NCBI RefSeq assembly: GCF_029784165.1
Contig: NC_073696.1
Coordinates: forward strand, 108,244,665-108,308,664
Length of the DNA stretch: 64,000 nt
Source: Wyeomyia smithii
Lineage: Eukaryota; Arthropoda; Insecta; Diptera; Culicidae
Direction: 5' to 3'
The notes under the pieces were generated by a model. That model did not search any database and was not told the DNA's origin. It worked only from the letters and a program-made list of their open reading frames with translations. Numbering within the stretch: the first letter of the stretch is position 1; each line of letters starts with the position of its first letter. Below, one piece after another: positions 11,451 through 23,316 of this stretch. Both the position numbers and the translations under genes were made by a program.

Positions 11451-11525
11451 GTAATAATAATAATAATAATAATAATAGTAATAATAATTATAATAATAAC
11501 AATAATAATACTATTAATAATAATG
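11395..11525. repeat. (TAA)n microsatellite, imperfect
   Basis: About 130 bp of AATAAT repeats with occasional AGT and ATT interruptions. Such tracts are typical 3' tails of I-type retrotransposons, but here it lies beyond the 5' side of the minus-strand element, so it would have to be the tail of a different, plus-strand insertion or an independent microsatellite. Confidence 0.9.
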
Positions 11526-12407
11526 ATAAAAATTCTAAAGTGAATACTTCACCGAACGTCTAAGTCACGACCTCACGGCTGATAGAACAAACAATGACGA
11601 TCCAGCTTCGTGTTGTGACACAGTGGCCGTATCCTACACGCGACCTTGTAGATGCCACTTGTAGTTGACTTCCACTCGCTCGATCGTATGGTGGTCCGTG
11701 CTGCTAGCGGGGTAACAGCGGCGCGGGAGAATTATTCTTGCTGATATATCAGCTGCGTAGCGGATCACTGGCGGGGTAGCCTGCCCCTACCAGTGTGCAG
11801 AAGATGTTTCTGCCGATAAACTACCGGCTATTGTTATCGCGCAGCACAAGAAATAATCGACAAAAAAACACCCGTACGATAACTCGTGTATTGTTATTTT
11901 GCAAACTCAAACGGAGATGAACAATTTGCGTCTAATCGAGACGAAAGCAAAACAACGAATGACAAGTAAAGGTTGTTGTATTTGAAATGACAACTCCTGA
12001 CCTTAAGCCTGAGTAGAAGAGAGTCAAGATGCGCATCATGATCTAATACCAGATCATGCACAGTGCTAAGTTGCTCCTTGCGTAGCAGTTTGGTCTGGTA
12101 ACCGTCGAAGGTGATGGCGATGTTATTAGTCTCTACCATATCCAAGTATTGACCCATATCCATGTATTAACATCGAGTGTATCGGGACCGACGGACCATT
12201 CGCATTACGCACTCGAGACTTTTTGTTCTCCGGAAGATTGGTGACGGGACATCATTCAATCGTTGCTGCTTAACAACTGAATGACCTTGTAGGTATGGCC
12301 GGAAAAAGGGTCGAAGGGCGAGGGTTCTGGCTTCATCCTTTGATTGAACCTATTTCAGGTATGCGGAGGCGTACGAGAGACGCTTCGCTCATTCCTTAAA
12401 TAGAGTA
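11526..12407. other. No gene recognised
   Basis: Contains a less AT-rich block (about 11560-11880) and an 89-codon minus-strand frame at 11894-12163 beginning MDMGQYLDMVETNNIAITFD. I recognise neither. The frame has no family motif and may be chance or an exon/ORF fragment of an unrecognised element. Confidence 0.4.
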
Positions 12408-12834
12408 GGTAGACCCATGGGTGCAGCTAAGGAAAATTTCTAGGGGGGGCTAGTTTTCATGTATGTAATTTAAAAAAAACCGAAAAAGGAGTTTTAATAT
12501 GCTTATTTAATAACGCTTAAAATAGTGTCGTAACAGCAGAAAAAATCACTTCGGGATAGAATCTCCGAAGATGTACTGAATATCTTGAACACAGCGTTAA
12601 CGCCAACCTCTTTCAGCAACACTGATTTGATATTGAGGAGAGCCAGGTTTGGTAAATGGCTGGGCAGTGCTTTTTAACAGCACACCCGTACTAGCTGAAA
12701 TAAAATAGACCCCAGTGTGGTTCAAGGCATAATGCCCTATTCCTACCTCCACGTGTTACCGACTGTGATACGAGCAACCATGGGAAAACCGGTGAACCGG
12801 TGGGAACGCAGTCGTATGCTGACAGGAAAGGGGT

Positions 12835-13960
12835 AGTTGTTCTCCTTAGAGAGCAGCTTGTCTGACCACTTCAACATCGTTGCGCTCCAGGAGCTTTGTC
12901 TGTAAGGAGAGAAGGTACGGTGGATTTGTGACCGTAAGGCACAGAACCACCAAAGCGGTGGCACAACCAATGGAGGGCAATCCACATACCACGTGGACAG
13001 ATTAGGAGGGGGGGGGGGGGTTGGGTTATGTTCACGGTCCATATTATTTTTTTAGAATTCATGTGGGAAGTTGTCCACGGAGGGGGAGGGGGGGGGGGGT
13101 CAAAATCGTTGAAAATCTGTCCACGTGGTATGTGAATGGCCTCTGAGCTTGGCAGCGGTTTTATAGTGCTGTGCAAGATGCAGAGTCGTGTGATGAAGTG
13201 GCAGGCAATCAGCGACAGGTTGTGTTTGTCGAGAATAAAAGGCTGGTTCTACAACTACACTATTCCCAATGTTCACTGCCCTCACGAAGGAAGACCTGAT
13301 GCAGAAAAAGAAACGTTCTACGCACAGCTGGAGAAACTTTACGATAGCTGCTCGCGTAGAGACATCTAGATCGTCATTGGGGACATGAACGGAAGGAAAG
13401 ACTTATATAAGCCGGTGATCGGCCCGCACAGCCTGTACACCGTGACGAACGACAACGGCCAGCTATGCACCAACTTCGCAGCTTCCCACGGGCTGGCAGT
13501 CCAAAGTCCCTTCTTTCCTCGACCAACGTACAGCAAAACGATTGACCACGTTCTCATCGACGGCCCGTTCTTCACAGACATTGCATACGTACGCACCAAT
13601 CACAGTGCTGATCGGACATGACTACTTCAATACAAAGAAACTACGAAACCCTGATATAACCGGTAGTCCTCTACAGAAGTCCTCTTGGTGTTTTCGAACG
13701 GAAGGTGCTGTGGACTATCTACGGTGGAGTACAAACGGACGACGGATAACGGCGACAGCGCATGAACCATTAGCTACAAGCGCTGCTTGGAGAGAACCCC
13801 AATGCGCACCTGGCGAAAGACAATAGGTTGCGGTGGGCCGGTCACGTCGTAAAGATGACGGACGACAACCCTGTGAAATCACTTCTCTTCAGCAAACCCT
13901 ACCGGCACCAGAAAGTAAGGGGTGCAGGAACTGGTGAAACACAGCTCAAAATCGAGTAAA
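12835..13960 (+). pseudogene. RTE-clade retrotransposon remnant, middle deleted
   Basis: Plus-strand reading gives HFNIVALQELCL, then after a MITE SELGSGFIVLCKMQSRV, then NVHCPHEGRPDAEKETFYAQ, DMNGRKDLYKPVIGPHSLY and IDHVLIDGPFFTD. This is the endonuclease of the RTE element seen in full at 56560-59640 on the opposite strand. From about 13700 the sequence jumps to the extreme C-terminus of the same ORF (LRWAGHVVKMTDDNP, about 13825-13880), so the whole RT is missing. Stops and frameshifts are frequent. It lies wholly inside the hAT-type element. Confidence 0.8.
12983..13134. mobile_element. 152-bp MITE with CCACGTGG-containing ends
   Basis: Inverted ends CACATACCACGTGGACAGAT (12983) and ATCTGTCCACGTGGTATGTG (to 13134) match exactly over 20 bp. 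The interior has two long G runs. It interrupts the endonuclease part of the RTE remnant, so it is the youngest layer of this nest. No coding capacity. Confidence 0.8.
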
Positions 13961-14399
13961 ATGGCGACTTCTTGATACAGCACGAGTTACTACAGCTCTT
14001 GTCTGACTGGTAAGATGAGTAATAGAGCTAGGCTTGAGAAACGATCCTGGGTGCAGAACTAGTTCATAGCCAATGAATGACGACATCTCAATTTGTGTTG
14101 ATTTTGATGCTCTGATAAGTAGTATGGAATGTAATAATATTGAATACAATCATTCTCTGGAAAATTCTAGAGGGGGCTAAACACTTTCTAGAGGGGGCTG
14201 CAGCCCCCCCTAGCCCCCTCGTAGTTGCGCCCATGGGTAGACCATAAAATGCGTCTGCATCTATCTCCTTCGGGGAATCGAGGGTTATGGAGAGAATGTA
14301 TGGGCAACCTTGTAGCGAATATCTTCATCACCTGATCAATAAGCTTGACCACTCTTTCCGTCTCCTGTTGAATGTGTTATTAAACTATTAATCTGCAGT

Positions 14400-14545
14400 A
14401 AAGAGGAGCTTCGCCGCAAGGTTACAGAGTCCGCTTTGACAAGCGGGTGGTCATGGGTTCGAATCTTAGTAGAATAAGGCCATTCAATGTCAATGGACTA
14501 TAAACATGGGCTTATTCTCAGGCTCTTCCACACAAAAACTTTTCT
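14400..14545 (+). mobile_element. tRNA-derived SINE (Feilai-like)
   Basis: The segment GCCGCAAGGTTACAGAGTCCGC is followed about 25 nt later by GGGTTCGAATCTTAG, which is a good RNA polymerase III B box (consensus GGTTCGANTCC). A second, better preserved copy in the opposite orientation is at 47300-47473. The combination of tRNA-like head and an unrelated tail fits the mosquito Feilai family. Such SINEs are copied by non-LTR machinery. The 5' end and tail are diverged, so boundaries are approximate. Confidence 0.65.
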
Positions 14546-15660
14546 TCAAACCGAAAAACTCATATCTAAACCTTCGGAAACTTCATCCACCTATAGCATG
14601 ATACACGCTTTGGTAACATGTTTGAGACGATGATAAGATTGATAGAGAAGATAAGAAAATAGTAACGATAACGCTAACGTCTTCAGACATTTGGTCCAAT
14701 AGCAACGGATCGGCTCGTTGCTATTGCAATGCCAAACTTATGAACTCGTTTGCTACCCTATTACTTGCTACTTGCTCTGACATTACAAGAGACTTTAGTG
14801 AGCTGATAACGTCTGGTGACCAGGGTGGGGAAATGTACTCGTACGCTACAGTATTCACACAACAGTAGCAAGATTTTTGTAATTACACTGTGGAATGAAA
14901 CACTACGCGACAGTAGCCGCTACCGAAGTTGCATACGATCTGCTCACGAATTCAACAACAATTCTCTCGCTCACTTCTCTGTACTGTTGTCATTGTACAG
15001 ACAATCTCTGGCTCGTGTGTTATTGACTGTAGCTGTCTGTGCTATTTATTGCATTTATTACGAATTGAAGTGGAATCATATTACTTAGCATCGATTTTTA
15101 TTTGGGTCCGAGGACGATAATTGAATTTGTAAGATTCATGTTTTTATTGCCCTGCTTTTGCTTGAATATGCTAAATTTGGATTAGATTTTCGCTACAGCG
15201 AACTATTTTCGAATGAAAATGTTTAGAAGTTGGGATTCAAATCTTCTGGTGTTTACGATTGATGATATTTTTCGGCAGTACATATATAGAAATTATTTAT
15301 TTTCCATTTTATTACTGTACTAAACTGTCGCATGATTGCTAATTATTGTCATTCGCACAATGCTACAGTCGAGATATCGAAGCGGCCGGGGATCGGCACA
15401 AAAGAGAATCGTTAACCATCCGTGTTGGCGTCTAGTCAAACGATTCTCTCAAATAGAGAAGCGTACAGTTGAACGCTGCTGTCGCAGTCCGCAAGATAAG
15501 CAACAATTCTTTTCGATACGGTGTCATGCAAAAATGTCAACTGTTCGACACACTGCTGGTGACTATCGTCATCGCCGATAACGCTAATGTTTGAAGACGC
15601 TATCGACATCGCTATCGGCGATGACGATTATCGACGATAATCTATCGCAATACCAATCCT
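14546..15660. other. No gene recognised; one AT/CG-mixed inverted repeat
   Basis: Only short chance frames occur. At 15559-15589 and 15599-15635 the motif ATCGTCATCGCCGATA is repeated in inverted form (CTATCGGCGATGACGAT), giving a hairpin of about 17 bp with a short spacer. It may be the end of a transposable element, since the integrase fragment starts shortly after. Confidence 0.45.
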
Positions 15661-16107
15661 GGAATACACGCACTACAACACGGAGCAAGTAACTTGAGTG
15701 CTGTGTTAAGTGCATTTTCGCCAGTCGTAAACGATGAAAGGTTGAAGGCTTGCTTGTTCCAATCCCAAAAGGAGACGTCCCTTTCGACACGTACCACGTG
15801 AATCATCTGGGTCCGATGGATATGACGGAGAAGTTGTACAGGTATCTGTTCATAGTGGTAGACGCGTTCACGAAATATACCTGGATATACTCAACAAAGA
15901 CTACCAATGCACATTAAGTGATTCAGAGACTACAAAACCAGAGCGAGTTGTTCGGGAACCCGAGGAGAATTGTCAGTGATAAGGGAGCAGCGTTCACCTC
16001 GAATGATTTTAAGGGCTACTGTGAAAGCCAAAACGTCGAGCATGTAGAGATTACCACCGGAATACCACGCGGAAACGCCGGAATACACGCACTACAACAC
16101 GGAGCAA
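15661..16107. repeat. 28-bp direct repeats flanking an integrase fragment
   Basis: GGAATACACGCACTACAACA plus CGGAGCAA occurs identically at 15661-15688 and 16080-16107. Between the repeats lies a piece of LTR-retrotransposon integrase. Such a long exact repeat is too long for a normal LTR-element target duplication (4-6 bp), so repair-mediated insertion or a local duplication is more likely. Confidence 0.9.
15735..16080 (+). pseudogene. Ty3/gypsy-type integrase core fragment
   Basis: The plus strand reads a PFDTYHVNHLGPMD block, then FIVVDAFTKYTWIY (first catalytic D), a stop near 15917, then LFGNPRRIVSDKGAAFTSND (second catalytic D), and ends at the ITTGIPRGNA block just before the catalytic glutamate region. 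This order is that of the DDE integrase of Mag-like Ty3/gypsy elements, which joins element DNA to the host chromosome. N-terminal zinc finger and the E residue are absent. The fragment is bounded by 28-bp direct repeats, so it looks like a captured piece rather than the residue of a decayed full element. Confidence 0.8.
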
Positions 16108-16829
16108 CAGGCTTCGAAATGGTCACGGTAGAACCACTTTTCACTGCGATAATCGTCTTCTTCTTCCTCTGACGCTACCAAGGTTCGTTGTCTGAATACA
16201 TTCTTGAACAAACATGTCAAATGAGTATCGCCATCACGATGTTATTCTCCTCAAACGTATTTTGACATTGTTTCTAGAAATGAGAATTACGCACGTTGAG
16301 TGCGTGTATTCTGGAAATTATTTATATCATTGATCTTGTAATAATATTTCACAACATAAATGAACGATGTAGACAGAAATAGACCGAAATAACATCGCTA
16401 AACGATTGACAGTGTGCATCTCTTTGATACGCGAGTATCGTTTGACTATCTTTTTTTTTCTGTGAGCTGAGCGGCGATTGTTTGGTTATTTTACATTTAC
16501 AAGCGAAAGCCGACCGTGACGCACGCTAAGGAAGAGAGATCAAATGAAAATGGTGACCGTTCACAAGCCTGCTTCTCAATAAGTGACACTGCAAAAAGGC
16601 AAAAAGGACGATCAGTGAGAAACGTTCGTACAATGCCACAAAAAAATCAAAAATTACTGGTCGCAGTGGGGTGTGCACTGTTTTGTTTACTGCAGAATCG
16701 CCTTAAAACAAATCCCAAAAATTTCTGGAGCTCTCCTGCATGACCCTTGAATTAAACAGTATCGAGAGTATGTTCTGCACACGATTCTGCAGTGTTTTTT
16801 TTTTCGTAGAAAACTTTAACCCTCAGAAT

Positions 16830-17830
16830 GTAGAATGCTGGAAGCGTTCATTTCTTTTTCTTATTCACAAGAAGGGATATAAGCGAACTGTTGGTACTTA
16901 CCAAGGAATTGCATCGCTAAGTTCTGTCTCAAAGCTGTGTGGGATAATTACTCTTGAGAAATAGACTCATGATTGTTCACACATCATCTCCTTAGACCAG
17001 CACGGGTTTATGCCCAAGCGTTCGACAACAACAAATCTAGTAACTTTCACTTTATTCATTGCTCAGGAGATTGAACGCGGACACCGACCTCTCCGCTGCA
17101 TTCGACAAAGTAAACCACGAGATTGCTATGGCAAAATACGATAAAATTGGAATAAACGACAACCAGCTAACTTGGCTTCGCTTCTAGGTATTTGACTGGT
17201 AGAACTATGTCTGTTAAACTTGGTGTTTACACCTCATCTCCCTTCTCCGTTACATCAGGCGTTCCTCAAAGCAGTCACTTTGGGCCATTTCTTTTCCTGC
17301 TGTGCATTTGAAAATATTTCCTTCGGTCGGAAGCACGCCATGTATCTGCACGATTACAGTTTACAAGAAATTGTTCTGAAACGTGAAACGGTAGTGAACG
17401 ATCTGGGAGCCATACTTGATTCCAAATTGATCTTCAAGGATCATGCTGTAATAAAGTCTAAAAGGCCTCATCGCAACTGGGATTTTTGTTTCGCTTTGCT
17501 TAAAGCTTTAAAAACATACACTGTCTAAAGGTGCTCTATTGCTCCCTGGTTCATTCTATATTGGAATATTGCGCTATCGTATGGTGTCCTTTCAACCAAA
17601 ACACAATTCTGAGGATTGAAGCCGTGCAGCGCAAATTTGTCGATTTTGCCTTGCGACAGTTTCCTTGGCGAGACTCACGTAACCTACCAAGCTATGGAAG
17701 TCGCTGCAAGCTCTACTGGATCTACTGGAAGAAAAGCGGAATTTGGCCAAAGCGTACTTCGTTGGAGACTTTCTTCAGGGAAACATCGATTGTCCTTTAT
17801 CACTCGGCCTTCTTGATGTAAACACTAGAT
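16830..17830 (+). pseudogene. Jockey-like retrotransposon RT remnant
   Basis: Plus-strand fragments read, in order, WKRSFLFLIHKKGYKR...YQGIASLSSVSKL (early RT fingers), a VKLGVYTSSPFSVTSGVPQSSHFGP block, LGAILDSKLIFKDH (region after the catalytic box) and VLYCSLVHSILEYCAIVWCP followed by EAVQRKFVDFALRQ-PW. These are characteristic Jockey-superfamily motifs. Multiple frameshifts and stops occur and no ADD box is seen in a sensible frame. Related pieces occur at 59975-61083 and 62100-64000, but they are not obviously copies of the same insertion. Confidence 0.75.
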
Positions 17831-20405
17831 GACGTAACCTCCGTTTTTATTCGTTTTGAATCAACCGACCTCCAAGAACTAGCTGTGATCTACACGAACC
17901 TGTGCACAGAATGTGTCGTGCTTTCAATAACTGCTACGATGTATTGGACTGCAATGCGTCCCGTAATAAAAAAGAGCGTAGCACGCCGTGTCAGAATCCG
18001 CATATTATGCAACTTTAATGCACCTCGGATTTTTCTTCATCAAAAGATAGTTTAAGGTCTAAGCTATCAAATGAAAGTGGTTTTAAAATATTCTATCGGG
18101 GAAAACTTGAATAACATGAGTTTGATTATTTTTTTCAATGTTTTGACCATTTTTACCCAATGTGTATGGTGTGCGTGTGTGGATGTGTGTGTGTTTGCCA
18201 AAACTTGCAAAGATTGTTTGACCCATCAGGACGTGGAACATTTTTTAAAAGACAACTTTTGACAACATTAGTTTTTATATAGTAACAAGAATGGGTCAAT
18301 GGAAGGGCGGTTTTCTCATTCCCGGAAATCTGGTTTTTCGGGGCTATGTTCCTAAGCTGAGAAGTTTTATGATTATTTGAGCAGAAAGCTCATAAAACTA
18401 GTGTCACAGGCCATTTTTTTGTTATGGGTGCTATGGTGATATAAACTTAAAATGGTCCTTCCGAAACAGATTCCACCGAGGCTTCTAGAGGCCATAGAAA
18501 CAATTCCCGGGCACTCTGTGGGGCATGTAATGGTGTTTTTCTTTGTCAAGCACATAATGGTTAAAATGATAATGTTATAAATATTTTATCAATAGGTCAA
18601 TTAGCAAAGTTATATGAAAAAAAATATCCTAACAACTGTTTTTTGTACACAGTCTAATGACACTAACGCGTTAGACCATCGGCACTGTTACGACTGGGAG
18701 CACCTCAGAAAATAACCTAATTTAGGATTATGTATGCCTCACTTATCGTTATTTTAGGACCAAAACCCTAACAATAACGCAATTCGTAAAATTGCACTGG
18801 GGCAACCTTACTAGTCTTCACATTGAACATCAAATTCCAATAACATCTATTTTCAGCCAATAATGTTGTCAATAAGTAAACCATAATTCTGCATTGAAGC
18901 CTCTCCATTTCGACAGTTCAGCAAACAGAGAGTTAAGGAAGACGCAATAAGGCAGCCGCAAATGGTAGAAACTGAATCCCCCAATATCACCATTTCTGCT
19001 GCTACCAAACTATCCTACATACTATGGGGTCGCTTGATGAAAAAAAAAACCAACAAAGGAAAATAGTCTACCCTACTGGGAACGGCCGAAAATTATTTTC
19101 CACCTAATGAACCGGTGTCGTTTATCCGGAACTTTGTCACCATCGTCCCGTTGCCATCTTCGGTCGGCCTTCCAGCCATCAAAGGCAAAGGCCGGTGTGC
19201 CTAGGTAGAAAAAGGATCCCATTACCGGTCTGCTACGGTTGGCTATTATCGGAGAATGGCCGAAAAATAAATAAATAAGAAAAAATTGAATAAACATATC
19301 ATATGAAAAACGTAGCAAATCAATTGTCACGCATTCGGTGTTCGTGCTGGTTCCGGTTCGGTGCCGCAATTTTGACGCCCGTAGCTATCTGAAACGGAAA
19401 GGGCTGCAGCTGATGGATTCAATTGCGGCGTGTTGGCAATCGATGTCAAAACGGCACACCCTTATGGCGGCATAAAGTTGAATTATGGACTGACAGCGCA
19501 CAGCCGGCACTTCAACTGTCAGCTGATGAATCAATGACCATTACCAATCAAATTCAGCGCATTAAGCTTGTTTATATAATAGATATTAAAGAAGAATACA
19601 ATTAATTTACGAATACCATTCAGCGCTATAAAGGGGGAATCTCATTTATCAATTTCTAGCCACAAATGAAATGGACAGATTTTAAATCGATGTGACCTGA
19701 ATGGAAGCTATAGTGCAAATTAAATGCGTAGTTATTTTGGAAAATATTTTCGAGCTACATAGCGGAGTATTTTTAGGAATGTTTTTTGTTCAACTATGCA
19801 CAGCAAATAGTTTTCATTTCATCAAAGAATCCAAATCAGACAGAGTCGGGTTACAGTATTCGATTAGCACAAATTGATCTCAGGCTCGGGTGTAAAAATT
19901 CAAATAAAAAAAATAAACTGTGGTGTGAGTGAGACTGCTGTTGTAAAAAATTACACAATTCGTAGACTAATAAATATCCGTTAATAGCGATAAATTACAC
20001 ACGGATAGCATCAAATATTTAATTGATAATTGATTCGGTTCACCTGGCTGTCAAGTAGCGCGAGCCTATAAACTCATTAACATACGGCTTATGGTGTATG
20101 TTTGAATTGAACTTGGTGGTATCGAACTAATTAGACGACAGAGGAGGGCTACTGGAGAGTTCTGGGTGGGAAAGGTAGAACACGGCAAAACAGGAATGAA
20201 CGTTTACGTGTATGCCAATGACAGTCAAACCACAGCCGGAGGTTTCAAATGCCTGTCAATTTTCCACAGAATAGCTGGTTTGATGAAAACACACTCACAT
20301 TTTTTGAGGTTGTGCTTGAGGAGGGAAGGAAAAAGATAATACTGGAACACATGTGGAAAGTTGTACATTGTCGAAGTCAACCTGAAATTCTGTATAACTT
20401 CTATC
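17831..20405. other. No gene recognised
   Basis: About 2.6 kb of low-repeat, AT-rich DNA. A 98-codon minus-strand frame at 19073-19369 and a few shorter ones have no recognisable motif. A small GC-rich patch at 19080-19250 stands out from the surroundings but I cannot assign it. Confidence 0.5.
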
Positions 20406-22003
20406 AAGTAACACGGTTGGTCTTTAATAAGTTTAGGTAATTGATATATAACAAATCTCGTCACTGCACTGGTGCAATAACGTATAAACTAAATTACAGC
20501 TTGTCAACAACTCAAAAAGCGCAAGGGGCGGAGTCAATATAACACATATATCAAACTTTAAATGAATTGTTCACACGACTAATATAAAACAACTTTATAA
20601 CGACCATAACCACCACTCTTACATTTCCAGTGCCAATAAATAGTGGCCTGTTATTAATAGCTCATTAACAAATTGCACAAATGAGTTGAAATTTCACTCG
20701 CTGATGATTGTTCCTATTACATACAAAATAGATCTTGATGATTTCTCAAATGAAGACCCACGAAAGTAATCACGGCTCTTCATTTGAGAAATTGAATAGG
20801 GTGTTGGTATAGTGATTAAATACAATGAATCTACGTGCGGTTTTAGATTTTTCATGAATATTTACCTTGAACGTCATTAAAATTTACGCGCTTCGCAAAA
20901 ATAATAGTAATCAAAATCATATTTTTTGAAAAATATTGAAATAAAGGAAAAAGTATCGGATGAACTCTAGGGGAATGAGCCTTAGGTTTATATTTTCGAT
21001 AGGATTATATAATGAAACGTGCCTTTACCACGGAAAAATGGCGTTGAATATTATTTTAGCACTCCGCTTGTGCTAACGAGGCAGCCACTTTGATCATTTG
21101 TATTCGCTTAGTGGGTACACCAATTGTCCAAAGATTTTATCCGATATATAACCACTAGCTATAAAGTTTATTTCGGGAAAAATATCGCAAAATAATTGAC
21201 AAAAATGTACTTTGAAACATCACCCATACGAGGAAAAGGTGAACTACGAAGTCAGGCACTATGTATTAATTATTTGAACTTTCTAACTCTTTAAGTGAAC
21301 AAAACAAAGAGTAAAATCTGCTACAATTAAGAGATGGAATCGTACAACCAATTAAGTAAGGCTATATAAAGCTACTACAATCCATCCAAAAATGAAAAAA
21401 ATCGCCTTCTTGATTATTGTAGTGAAGAAAATAATATATAAATTCTCCAAACTAAACCATGTATTAAGTAATATATTGCGAAATATAAGTAAAACAAAAA
21501 TATTCAAACCTTGATCTGAAACTATTAACGATTATCAAAATAATAACAATAAAACCGAAGATCGTTGAGCAAAACAAAATATAGAGTTGAAACAAATCAT
21601 GGTCGAACAGATCAAACGATTATATTGTTTTATGTTAATTGACAAACTTTTTTGAAAACAATAGCATCAAATTATCGCTGTTAATTTACTAATTTACTGT
21701 AAAATTTATTGTATATGTTTATTATAACATACATTCTCTTAGTGCTTAAATATTTTATAATCATTTTGAATATTATAACAGTATTTTTAATCTGCACTGT
21801 ATTCGATGAAGAAGAAATAGTTCACACCATCTAATCACATTTACATCTGATTTAAAACTGAACTACAATTATTATACATTTTGTCTCCACTATACGTTTT
21901 GCTGTCAAATACTTATTCAACACTGTTGTCTCTCGTATATTCCCAAGAAAAAAGCTGGTTATAAACATGTTATAAATCAGTTTTTACAGCAATTCGTAAT
22001 GTA

Positions 22004-23316
22004 GGGGAGAGGGGGGCAGTTTCGGACACTTTTTCTACCATGATATTTAATATTTTTTTGTTATCTTTTAAAAAAATCTGAATTCATCCTGGCTGTTGCT
22101 TGGACATCAGAGTATCCTATGAACGTGTGCGATGATAAAATTTCGATTGATTTATTTGAATTTTTCAAAATTGCTTTTTTGTCCGAATATGCCCCGTGTG
22201 TGGGGTAGTTTCGGACAGTCCTGAGGCACTTCCGGACAGTGTTGAAAAACTTTTCTAGAAAATGAAAATTTTGTGTTTTTCAACTATTTCTTCCATATAA
22301 ACAGAGACTGAGATCAGATGCTTTGCAAACTTCAAAACTCATCCTTTTATTTCAAATTTATTTCATGAAATAAAAATCCGGCAAACTGGCTATGAGGGGA
22401 AAAGGATAGAAGAAATATGCCATTTTCTCGGCAATATTTGATTGGTTCAAAGTACAATGGCATTCGTGATTGTCAATCAACAGCATAATTGGTTCACTTA
22501 CGCTGCTTTTTGGAACCTAATGCAAGTGTTCCAGAACATTGAAAAACAATTTTCCAATCGCCTTGGCATACGGTCCGTCAATCCATCATTCATATATCAT
22601 ATTTCTCTAGAAATGTTTCTTCCACGTTCGTAAATAATTGGTGATCTGAGTTTTTGGACGAGAAGTTTTCTGATTTTTTGGTTTTTACGTTTCTTTGATT
22701 TTACAGACGACAGACCAAGGTACTTCTTTTAATTCCGCAGCTATCAGAAGCGTGTCTCACATTGTTCCGTTAGAAACTTTTCCCAGCTCATCTTCGTTGA
22801 TGCTTGCTCTATCGGTTTTCCTTTTGTAGTTCCGAACTATTTTTAGGACTGAGAATCAGTCTAAAAGGATATTTGTTAATAAACAACAATCAAACACAAA
22901 TTTAATAAGTGTCCGAATGTGTCCCATGAACGATGTTCGAATGTGCCCCACCACCATCCGAAAACAAATCTTAATTTTATCTAATAGATAAGATCTTTGT
23001 TTCCCCGATGTTATCACGTTTTTTCATTGCATATTAGTCACGAACCAAGGTGGTGTGCTTAAATTTTTAAATCGTTCAAAAAGAAATTAGAGAAATACTC
23101 ACAACTTTAAGCTCAAACGGTTTAAAACATGAATGAAAAATGGCACTGTGATGTTTTCGTAAGTAATAAACAACCAAGAGCTATCAAACTATGTGGTAGA
23201 TGTTGGTAGAAGGACTGCCAGCTTACTTATATTTTTAGTTTGGTTGAAAATTTCACCATTCGTTTATTTAAGCTCTGTCCGAAACTACCCCCGTCCGAAA
23301 CTGCCCCCTTTTCCCC
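22004..23316. mobile_element. pogo/Tigger-like DNA transposon, internally deleted
   Basis: The ends GGGGAGAGGGGGGCAGTTTC (22004) and GAAACTGCCCCCTTTTCCCC (to 23316) are inverted repeats with 20 of 22 positions matching. The element is flanked by TA on both sides (22002-22003 and 23317-23318), and copy A of the host element shows the empty TA site. TCCGAA...CCCC-type motifs recur inside. TA targeting plus a pogo-type DNA-binding remnant supports the assignment; no DDE domain remains. Confidence 0.82.
22690..22836 (-). pseudogene. pogo/CENP-B-type helix-turn-helix remnant
   Basis: On the minus strand this reads VRNYKRKTDRASINEDELGK, then a short stretch with a stop, DTLLIAAELKEVPWSVVCKIK. This is the N-terminal psq/CENP-B HTH of pogo-like transposases (usual form VRxYKRKTxRxxW...A...A...VPRSTLxxRLK). 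The HTH binds the terminal repeats of the element. One stop codon and loss of the rest of the protein mark it as dead. Confidence 0.7.

Larger units (their letters stand above)
12416..14235. mobile_element. hAT-type TIR element with exact 8-bp target duplication, enclosing an RTE remnant
   Basis: The element starts CATGGGTGCAGCTA and ends TAGTTGCGCCCATG (imperfect inverted repeats). It is flanked on both sides by GGTAGACC (12408-12415 and 14236-14243), an exact 8-bp duplication as made by hAT transposases. The subterminal DNA is rich in GGGGGGCTAG/CTAGCCCC tracts on both sides. No hAT transposase is visible. Instead, the interior consists largely of an internally deleted RTE retrotransposon. 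It is therefore a non-autonomous hAT element that either received an RTE insertion or was assembled around one. Confidence 0.85.

Noticed and set aside
11395..11525. (TAA)n as the 3' tail of the I-clade element
   Set aside because: The element is on the minus strand, so its 3' tail should be at the left (about 6300), not here.
14440..14470. A tRNA gene signalled by GGGTTCGAATC
   Set aside because: No acceptor stem or anticodon arm can be folded; the B box belongs to a SINE. The same applies to 47410 and 55805.
19073..19369. 98-codon minus-strand frame as a gene
   Set aside because: No domain, no splice context that I can defend, and length compatible with chance in a slightly GC-richer patch.
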